NCBI GenBank assembly: GCA_030037185.1
Contig: JASHRR010000956.1
Coordinates: 1-11,998, forward strand
Direction of reading: 5' to 3'
Source: Xanthobacteraceae bacterium
GTDB taxonomy: Bacteria; Pseudomonadota; Alphaproteobacteria; Rhizobiales; Xanthobacteraceae
DNA: 11,998 nt
The position numbers were made by a program, and so were the translations under genes. Shown in pieces: positions 1 to 5,946 of this stretch. Position 1 is the first letter of the stretch. Every line of letters begins with the position of its first letter. The notes beneath the pieces are model-generated. The model searched no databases. It worked only from the letters and a program-made list of their open reading frames with translations, and was not told the DNA's origin.

Positions 1-2
1 CT

Positions 3-68
3 TGCCCGCTGTGCGTCGCGGGCATCGTATCCAAGCGGCTGCACGGCACCTATCGATCGGTCTTTGTT
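3..68 (+). pseudogene. ATP-dependent DNA ligase fragment (window edge)
   Basis: The third forward frame reads AGIVSKRLHGTYRS followed by unrelated residues and a TAG stop. This resembles the motif IV region (EGIVSKR..GTYRSG) of the small ATP-dependent DNA ligases common in rhizobia, and the same block occurs as EGIVSKRIHITLRSGPC in the ligase pseudogene at 2470-3085. Here the motif glutamate is alanine, and the sequence that should follow (GPCRVWIKVRNP) is missing. It is therefore probably a broken 3' piece whose upstream part lies outside the window. It lies on the opposite strand to the other ligase pseudogene. The match is short, about 14 residues, so chance or another nucleotidyltransferase cannot be excluded. 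Confidence 0.4.
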
Positions 69-689
69 CGGGAGACACGCTAGTTACCTGCGAGTGGTGC
101 CCTGTCGGCGCCAGGGGCGCGCCGTATCGCATCTGCGGCACCGACCAGCCCGAGTTGCATCGGACGGCGATTGTCCTCGGCCTGCATGGGATAACCGATG
201 AGGAGTGATAAATCAGGGCCCGTCAGCCGGCCCCTGTGATCTGATACGGCCCACAGACGAGCAGCCATAAGCCTTGCGCGTCATAGCTGCCAACATCACC
301 GCGGCAACCCCCAACAGCAGCCAGACCGGCCCGGCCGCCGGCTTCTTGCCGGGCATACCCGCTGGGCCCTTGTTGAAGCGGTGTTGCCTGCACATTGTGG
401 CACCGAGATCGCATCAGAGTTCCCCGCCCCCTGCCGAAGCTCCTTGAAATCAAGAGCCGGGGCCGCCTGAGGCTGGATCGCACCCCACGGAAAACCAACG
501 CCAACCACAGCGGAGTGTTCCGAGCGACTGGACAATAGGGCAGGCAGGCAAGCCCCCTCCCTTGCAACTTCGCCATAACAAGGTCCGGGGCCGCGTGAGG
601 CAGCCCATAAGTCTCACACTGCAGTCTAACACGGGACGCTGGGGCGGCGTTCCTGGACCCAATGGCCCGCTCATCGAACAAATGGGGGA
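69..689. other. about 620 bp with no recognisable gene
   Basis: Several overlapping open frames exist on both strands, but none has a convincing ribosome binding site or a family I recognise. The - strand frame downstream of the small gene copy A (about 690 down to 223) stays open and could be read-through of that gene after loss of its stop. Its residue composition (many Arg, Pro, Gly and Cys) looks like non-coding GC-rich DNA. Confidence 0.5.
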
Positions 690-940
690 AAGGTTTGCGG
701 CCGATCGCCCTTCGAGCGTCGGTCGCCCGGCCTCAGTGATCCTGACGCGGCCGACAGTTTGCCCGCCAGCCTTGATCTCGCGCTGTGCAGTTGCAAGTCC
801 GGCGCGGATAAGGGTCACTAACGCTTTCCGTGTAACGCCGTTGGTGAACATGATTGCCTCGGGAGCACCGAACAGTATGCCGGCCTGCAATTGGAGCTGC
901 TGCTGTGCGCCGAGAGGACGTTTTCGAGGGTAGCCGGCAT
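690..940 (-). pseudogene. Small conserved hypothetical protein, decayed copy A
   Basis: The ancestral start is probably the ATG at 940 (MPAT..). A frame change a few codons later leads into PRKRPLGAQQQLQLQAG, FGAPEAIMFTNG, LIRAGLATAQREI and finally VRITEAGRPTLEG. This order (basic N-terminus, FGAPEA..NG, a hydrophobic 'aGLAta' segment, VRITEAGR near the end) matches a short protein of roughly 75-85 residues that I recall as a conserved hypothetical in Bradyrhizobium. The function is unknown. The frame change fits loss of one C in the run after ATGCCGGCTAC, because copy B (3120-3341) has the longer run and reads MPAPPRKR in one frame. The frame also runs past the expected end without a stop. 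Without its start codon the gene is probably not translated correctly, unless an internal start is used. Confidence 0.55.
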
Positions 941-1460
941 CTAAAGCAACCGGACGAACGAACTACGGATAGAGGTAATTGCAGGGCGAGCCGCTGCGCC
1001 GCGCATTCTACCCCCGACCACGACGAACCGAAACCGGCTTGGGACGCCTACCGGCTTCGACGTTGTTGGTTTCAAGTGGACCGTCGGCGCGGGCTTGTTG
1101 CCCGACCTCTGCTCCAGAGGAGTACGGCCAGGCCGGCGCTTCACCGATGGCGCGGGCGGCTTCTTGCCGGGTGTGCCGTTGGAGCGCTTGGGGCATGGGC
1201 GACCATCCCAGTGCCCTACGCGGGTTTTGAAGTCTACCAGAATTACGATATCCGGCACCCCGGCCCGTTGGGAAAGGAAAAAGAGCCGGGGCCAGGCGAG
1301 ACCTCGGTCGGCAGTCCCATGCCAGAATCAAACGCCAGCCTTGGTGGCGCGTTCCCGGCACCACGGTCAGAATGCTTGCGGTCCGGCGATGACACGGAAC
1401 CGTCGGCCATTCAAACAGGTTCTACCAATGAGATAGCGATCGATTTCAAAGTGCGCGTCA
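941..1460. other. about 520 bp with no recognisable gene
   Basis: Long frames are open on both strands but none matches a family I know. One - strand frame (about 1010-1200) reads as a Lys/Pro/Arg-rich, low-complexity polypeptide with mostly G/C third positions. It has no clear start or ribosome binding site. The + strand frame running through here overlaps the start of the membrane protein gene and shows no domain. This stretch should also hold the promoter of the gene at 1474, but I see no clear -35/-10 pair. Confidence 0.45.
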
Positions 1461-1473
1461 AACGGAGTTCCGG

Positions 1474-2415
1474 ATGCCAGACGTATACCAAGCCGACACG
1501 CCGCACATTCGTGACGCCCCGCCCACCAGCCCGACGATCACGGCTGAGGATGTGCGCGCCGTGATGCTCACTAGGATATCATGGGGCGCGGTCTTTGCTG
1601 GCGTGGTTGTAGCGCTCGCCACCCAACTCCTGCTCAACCTCCTCGGAATGGCCATTGGTGCCGCCACGCTGAGCCCCGGTACAGGCGACAGTCCGTCAGC
1701 CACGTCGTTCTCAATCGGCGCTGGCATATGGTTCGCGCTGTCCAGCATTTTGGCCGCGCTTGCCGGCGGCTACGCCGCTGGGAAACTCGCTGGCGTTCAG
1801 AATGAGTCGATCGGAAGCTGGCATGGTTTGACGACCTGGGCACTTGCGACGCTGGTAGTCTTTTATCTCCTGAGTTCAACTCTCGGCGGAATCCTAGGAG
1901 GAGCCTATCGCGGCATAACAAACGTGCTTGGTGGAGTCACCAGTGCGGTCAGCTCAACTGCGCAAACCGCCGGACAGGTGGCTGGGCCAACTATCGCACA
2001 CACGACCGACCCGTTTTCGTCAATTGACCAGGCGATGCGGAGTGCGATCCCCGGAAGCGATCCGACCGCATTGCGAGACGCAGCCATCGCAGCCGTGCGA
2101 GCGGCCGTCACTGGCGACCCGCAGCAGGCGGCACAAGCGCGCGAGCGCGCGGCTCAGGCGATAGCGCATGCGCAAAACATGTCCGTCGAGGATGCTCACA
2201 GGCAAGTTCAGCAATACGAGCAACAGTATCGGCAGGCGGTAGACCAGGCAAAGCAGCAGGCCACGCAAACCGCCGACACAGCGGCTAAGACGGTGTCTGG
2301 TGCCGCACTGTTGGGTTTCATCACCCTCCTTCTCGGAGCAATCGCCGGTTGGTTGGGAGGGCGCTTTGGTGCGGTCGAACCGACCCTTCCAGCCAGAGGT
2401 ACGACGACGCGATAA
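1474..2415 (+). CDS. Four-helix membrane protein with Gln/Ala-rich central domain
   Basis: This 313-residue protein starts at an ATG six bases after a GGAG ribosome binding site (1464-1467). Three hydrophobic, Gly/Ala-rich segments lie near residues 35-66, 79-107 and 119-148, and a fourth near 276-300, just before a short C-terminal tail. Between helices 3 and 4 is a roughly 125-residue hydrophilic region. Its second half (about 200-272) is rich in Ala and Gln with charged residues (QQAAQARERAAQAI, QVQQYEQQYRQ), which suggests a long helix or coiled coil. The glycine-rich helices and their layout resemble membrane proteins often annotated 'PhnA-like' in rhizobia; that label has no demonstrated link to phosphonate use. 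No catalytic motif is visible. The gene stands alone and converges on the ligase pseudogene. It appears intact; the role is unknown, and stress or envelope function would be a guess. Confidence 0.85.
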   Translation: MPDVYQADTPHIRDAPPTSPTITAEDVRAVMLTRISWGAVFAGVVVALATQLLLNLLGMAIGAATLSPGTGDSPSATSFSIGAGIWFALSSILAALAGGYAAGKLAGVQNESIGSWHGLTTWALATLVVFYLLSSTLGGILGGAYRGITNVLGGVTSAVSSTAQTAGQVAGPTIAHTTDPFSSIDQAMRSAIPGSDPTALRDAAIAAVRAAVTGDPQQAAQARERAAQAIAHAQNMSVEDAHRQVQQYEQQYRQAVDQAKQQATQTADTAAKTVSGAALLGFITLLLGAIAGWLGGRFGAVEPTLPARGTTTR

Positions 2416-2469
2416 GGCGCGTTAGACCCCCAACAACGGGGAAGCCATGTTCCTCTCTGCGGGAATCAC

Positions 2470-3085
2470 CTATTCCACCTTCCACCGCCCGCTCCGCACG
2501 GCGATGCTGGCGGGATTGCGGACCTTGATCCAGACGTGGCATGGGCCGGAGCGAAGGGTGATGTGGATCCGCTTCGAAACGATGCCCTCGGCGCCGAGCC
2601 GACATGCATGAGCGAACACGCTCAAGCCATCTTCGACAATGTGTTCGTTGTGCAGGATGCCCGCCTTGGTGTTGCGCAGCAGTCGCGCCAGCGCAGCCTT
2701 CCGGTCAATTGCGGAGATCCTCGCCATTATGCTCGATCAAGTCGAAGGAGTAGAGGATCGCGGTTCGAGCGGCGTCACGACGGGACAACTCCTCGAACCG
2801 TGACAAGCCGTCAGGTCCCAGCGCAACCGCGTCACCGTCAATCGTAAAGCTCGTGGCCTTGATCCGCTCGGCAGCAGCCGCGATCGCCGCCAATCGCGCC
2901 GTCCAGTCATAAGCGTGCGGCTGTAGAGCCGCACGGTGGGTCGGCGCAGATAATTCGGTAGCCGACATGTTTGATTCGTGGACCCAGTCGGACCGAACGG
3001 CGGTTTTGACCAGGACCGGTTGCGCGGGGATGATGAAACCGACCGGCAGACGCTTAATCCTCAGGCGGGAAGTTGCCGCAAGGTA
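2470..3085 (-). pseudogene. ATP-dependent DNA ligase pseudogene, several frameshifts
   Basis: Read on the - strand, pieces of one ligase appear in order but in changing frames: RLRIKRLPVGFIIPAQPVL, then WVHE, then IKHVGYRI in a second frame, RLYSR in a third, AYDWTARLAAIA through FTIDGDAVALGPDGLSRFEELSRR and LIEHNGEDLRN in the first, then after a stop IDRKAALARLLRNT, EGIVSKR and VWIKVRNPASIAV. This is the adenylation domain of a LigD-like, ATP-dependent ligase used in non-homologous end joining or related repair. At least four frame changes lie in the first half, and one near 2705-2727. The active-site motif KxDG reads KHVG, so the lysine is present but the Asp is replaced by Val. The gene cannot make an active enzyme. 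The small gene copy B lies just upstream on the same strand, and the membrane protein gene converges on it. Confidence 0.85.
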
Positions 3086-3090
3086 GGCCA

Positions 3091-3116
3091 CGTGAGGTCG
3101 GCCTGATGACCTCACG
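3091..3116. repeat. Perfect 9-bp inverted repeat between copy B and the ligase pseudogene
   Basis: CGTGAGGTC and GACCTCACG form a perfect 9-bp stem around an 8-base loop (GGCCTGAT). It lies in the short gap between the small gene copy B and the start of ligase homology. No T-run follows on either strand, so it is not a typical intrinsic terminator. An operator or a transcript hairpin is possible. Confidence 0.5.
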
Positions 3117-3119
3117 CTG

Positions 3120-3341
3120 CCAAGCCTGGCCGCTGCAGCCGTTCCGGTGGCCTCACTCGGCGACGGCCGACGCTCAATAACCTTCGAGCGACCGTTGCTT
3201 CGCGCCGTGTTGTTGCACTCCGGCGTATAAAAGCCGTTAGCGGACATGGTAGCTTCGGTAGCACCGAACGGCGTGCGGCAAGCAATTGGAGTGTCCGGCG
3301 TGCTGCGCGCCAAGGTGACGTTTTCGAGGGGGAGCCGGCAT
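3120..3341 (-). pseudogene. Small conserved hypothetical protein, decayed copy B
   Basis: From the ATG at 3341 the first frame reads MPAPPRKRHLGAQ, matching the expected N-terminus of the family also seen at 690-940. The reading frame then shifts and continues as TPFGATEATMSANGF, followed by a shortened block that still resembles AGLATT.ARSNGRSKVIE and a decayed end. Compared with copy A, the segment between the NGF and the AGLAT-like block is deleted. DNA similarity to copy A covers the start codon and some 20 bases before it, so the two are true duplicates rather than proteins that merely look alike. It lies directly upstream of the ligase pseudogene on the same strand, which suggests a former two-gene unit. 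Function unknown. Confidence 0.6.
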
Positions 3342-3423
3342 CTAAGGCAACTCGACGACGACTTCAGGCCATCGGTCAGCGAGGAGAGATTGCACCTGCT
3401 TGGCTGGCGGTGATGTCCCCACA

Positions 3424-4818
3424 TCAAACGCCGACTGGTCTCGGACCAAGTTGCCAAACGTACGTGCCGACCGCCCCTCCGTCGAGAGTAGCCAAAGCTG
3501 TTTGCCCGTACCATTGGATGCCGAAAGACAGAACATCTTTAGTACCATTGAAAACCAATAGCACAGCCCGTTCGTCCGGCGTCATAAATGCAACACTGGG
3601 CAGGGAGGCAATGGCGGTGGACGAAACTCTTATCGAGCCGGGCGTGACAAATCGAGACAAATGGGCGATGACGTAGTAGGATAAGTTACGCAGAATCGCC
3701 GATGCATCAATGGTGAGAGCGCCGAGGCAATCATTGCAGCCTCCCGGTGTGTGCGGTCCGTAATCGGGGGCGCTGGCTAAGTTCCATTCGAGCACCGTCT
3801 GAGCGCCGTTACGGATCGTGCCAATTAGAACGTTTCGCACGTGCCAAGCAAGATCAGCACCAAACTGCCCGCCTGCTCCCACATATTGTTCGGTGAAGTA
3901 GGTCTTTATGCCCGGATACTTCCTTGCGACGCGAGATAACGCTTGTGGCTTACCTCCATACAGATGCCATGCGACTCCAGTAACGAATCGGCGGGCCTTG
4001 GCATCCGCCAAAACTGCGATCGGATAATCGGGACGATCGCAATTGTGATCGTAGCAGAACAGACCTACCGCATCCAGACCATTTTCGTATAGTGCGGGGC
4101 CGAGATGATTCCCGATGAAATCCGCCTGTTCTGCCGCGCTCATCCCCATGCTCGGATTATCCGTTACATTTAGTGGCTCGTTTTGTGTGGTTATGGCCGA
4201 AATGGTGATACCGTTAGATTTAAAACGACTGATATATGTTATTATATACTTGGCATAGACTGGATAATACTCATGATTTAGCGCTCCACCTACGAAGCTT
4301 TGGTTAGATTTCATCCAGGGTGGCGCTGACCAGGGCGTTGCGATGAGTCGGATGTCCGGATTTATAGCTAGAATCTGCTTCAAGACGGGTATTAGTTGAA
4401 CATCGCCCGCCTGCAGGTTAAAGCGATCAAGACCTGGGTCGGCTTCCCCCTCTGACACATCGTCATAAGAGAAGGTTTTGCTGCTCAAATCTGACGCACC
4501 GATGCTGATGCGGAGACACGTGATGCCGATGCCATTGTCATCAGTCAAAAACAGCTCTCTGAGCAGGGCGTCCCGGGTTGCTGACGGCAACCGAGCTATG
4601 AGATCGGCACTGCCTCCCGTCAAGGCGAACCCAAAACCATCCATCACCTGATGACGCCGCGCGGGGTTGACCCTTATGATTGGACGCTCCGCATCAGGTG
4701 GGCTGACGGGCAGGTATCCCGGTTGCTTGGCGCATAGGGCGCTTTGGTCCGGCTGCGTAAGCCAGACTTCGACATCGAAGCTACTCCACCGTTTGTCAGG
4801 TGGCTTCTTGCCCATTAT
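3424..4818 (-). CDS. Glycoside hydrolase family 30 (glucosylceramidase-type) enzyme
   Basis: The coding frame gives 464 residues from the ATG at 4818 and stays open back to a GTG at 4977. The body is a clear GH30 TIM barrel: VEVWLTQPDQ near the start, VMDGFGFALTGGSA, LRISIGASDLS, TPWSAPPWMK, then TTQNEPLNV with the likely acid/base Glu at about residue 214, and YFTEQYVG with the likely nucleophile Glu at about residue 310. The 96-residue spacing is normal for the family. A C-terminal beta domain follows (SVAFMTPDERAVLLVFNG). Such enzymes cleave beta-glucosidic bonds in glycolipids or polysaccharides and are usually exported. Here neither start gives a signal peptide, so the 5' end may be damaged or misplaced. 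Stretches such as 4200-4260 are far more AT-rich than the neighbouring genes, which suggests horizontal transfer. Family assignment is firm; substrate is not known. Confidence 0.85.
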   Translation of the reverse strand: MMGKKPPDKRWSSFDVEVWLTQPDQSALCAKQPGYLPVSPPDAERPIIRVNPARRHQVMDGFGFALTGGSADLIARLPSATRDALLRELFLTDDNGIGITCLRISIGASDLSSKTFSYDDVSEGEADPGLDRFNLQAGDVQLIPVLKQILAINPDIRLIATPWSAPPWMKSNQSFVGGALNHEYYPVYAKYIITYISRFKSNGITISAITTQNEPLNVTDNPSMGMSAAEQADFIGNHLGPALYENGLDAVGLFCYDHNCDRPDYPIAVLADAKARRFVTGVAWHLYGGKPQALSRVARKYPGIKTYFTEQYVGAGGQFGADLAWHVRNVLIGTIRNGAQTVLEWNLASAPDYGPHTPGGCNDCLGALTIDASAILRNLSYYVIAHLSRFVTPGSIRVSSTAIASLPSVAFMTPDERAVLLVFNGTKDVLSFGIQWYGQTALATLDGGAVGTYVWQLGPRPVGV

Positions 4819-5019
4819 CGTCCCAGATGATGTGCAATCTTTGCTTCCTCCAAGCCCTCTTGATTCGGGGCGTAGACCGCGCCCGCTTCGTACAGCCCGC
4901 AACTGCGATACGGTACCAGTTGCCGCCCGCCGCGGTAACCACCAACATATGCCGACATAAAATGCGGTGTTGGGCACACATAGAAATCCGTCCCTCGCAT
5001 TAAATTATTTCTTTTAACG

Positions 5020-5211
5020 CAAATCGAGGACGGCGTCACGATAGACTCTGCCCCTTCGCGGGGCGCAGCGAGCACTCGGACGGAAGTTATCGCCCAGGTC
5101 TTGGAGGGCGAGAAAGCGACCGTGGTTCGCATCAACGACCGCCGCGAGGCGCTCGTTCTGGTCGCAGGCCCTCAGGTGCTGTTGGCGGCGCGATGCGGTA
5201 AGCTATCCTAA
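5020..5211 (+). pseudogene. Unidentified coding remnant (C-terminal end)
   Basis: A forward frame without a start codon reads QIEDGVTIDSAPSRGAAS, then EVIAQVLEGEKATVVRIND, RREALVLVAGPQVLLAA and a TAA stop at 5209-5211. Balanced residue composition, high G/C in third positions and a plausible alternation of strand and helix make it look like real protein rather than a shadow frame. I do not recognise the family. It runs directly into the FAD-linked oxidase remnant, which begins within a few bases of the stop, so it may be the 3' end of a neighbouring gene joined there by a deletion. Confidence 0.3.
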
Positions 5212-5600
5212 TAAGCGCCGCTGACGTAGCCGCCGCTGTCGGCTTTGCCAGCGCCCATAACCTGTGCCTGGTGGTCAACGAGGTGGCCACAGCGGCCTCT
5301 AACGCGCCGGACTCCTCCTCGTCTGGACGAGGCGCACGAACGCCATCACCCTCCGCGAGGCGTTCACGACCCAAGGCTCCAGCGCCGCTCCGGTCGCGGC
5401 CGTATCGGCTGGTGCCGGGTGCATTTGGCTCCACCTTTACCATACGGTGATCAGGGGCGGGGCTCTACGTCCAGGGCAGCGGCTGCACGACAGTGGGCGT
5501 AGCAGGTCTGGTGCAAGGGGGCGGCTTCGGCCAGTTCTGCAAGGCCTATGGTCTTGAGATCGGTGCTGCCGGCGCATTGACCCGGATCAAGCTCGCTCGA
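5211..5600 (+). pseudogene. FAD-linked oxidase (PCMH/BBE type) pseudogene, truncated and frameshifted
   Basis: Three frames in succession carry one protein. The first has ADVAAAVGFASAHNL..VV and SNAPDS; the second has LLVWTRRTNAITLREAFTTQ, then AAPVAAVSAGAGCIWLHLYH; the third has LYVQGSGCTTVGVAGLVQ and GGGFGQFCKAYG. These are the ordered FAD-binding motifs of berberine-bridge-type, FAD-linked oxidases, which oxidise sugars or alcohols with FAD attached to His and/or Cys. The usual GGGHSY segment after LVV is missing: the sequence jumps from LVVNE to TAASNAP. Frame changes fall near 5311-5320 and near 5459. Homology ends soon after KAYGLEIGAAG, so the substrate-binding and C-terminal BBE parts (about 300 residues) are absent. 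Clearly non-functional. Confidence 0.8.
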
Positions 5601-5946
5601 CCGCCATCAACCGCTCGTTCCGCTGGAAATCGGCCCTCGGCCCTGGCAAGCGCAAGGACCCGACCTTTCGTCGAATAGCTTCAGCGCGGCTAGACTTGCT
5701 CGGTAACCGCGAATCCCTCCGCTCTTGAGGGCAGATGCCGCTGTCGGCAGTGGTGCTAGGCGATGGACGAGGATGACCTACTTCGAGTTCATCGGCGAAA
5801 TGAGTCCCGTCAAAGGCAAGTGCTTGCTCCGATCTCTCCTGCACGCGTGAAAAAGTCTCTTGCCAACCCGAGCCGGGCGACGCTTTGACGGCCGGCCGTC
5901 GCTTTCGGCGCGTTGTAGACTTGCGTTGGAACCGACTGGGAGAAAC
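5601..5946. other. about 350 bp without a recognisable gene
   Basis: Short open frames exist on both strands but none matches a known family or has a good ribosome binding site. It contains a perfect 14-base palindrome, GACGGCCGGCCGTC at 5887-5900, some 50 bases after the RND gene's stop. No T-run follows it on the - strand, so it is at best a weak candidate for ending that transcript. Confidence 0.4.

Noticed and set aside
213..356. A - strand peptide, MPGKKPAAGPVWLLLGVAAV and onwards, with one hydrophobic segment.
   Set aside because: No ribosome binding site, short length and no recognised family. A single hydrophobic stretch in GC-rich DNA is weak evidence.
340..1172. The 14-mer GGCTTCTTGCCGGG occurs at 340-353 and 1159-1172, with a related 11-mer near 4802.
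   Set aside because: Similarity does not extend beyond the core, and one such repeat in 12 kb of GC-rich DNA is close to chance expectation.
854..1564. A 236-codon + strand frame running across copy A and into the start of the membrane protein gene.
   Set aside because: It has no ribosome binding site or domain, overlaps two better-supported genes, and has the Arg/Pro/Ser-rich composition of a shadow frame.
2427..2441. CCCC-N7-GGGG just after the membrane protein stop as a terminator.
   Set aside because: A four-pair stem with no following T-run is too weak to call.
4815..5000. A 61-residue - strand frame (FYVCPTPHFMSAYVGGYRGG and onwards) as a separate gene.
   Set aside because: Weak start region and no known family. 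I keep it only as a clue to the damaged 5' end of the GH30 gene.
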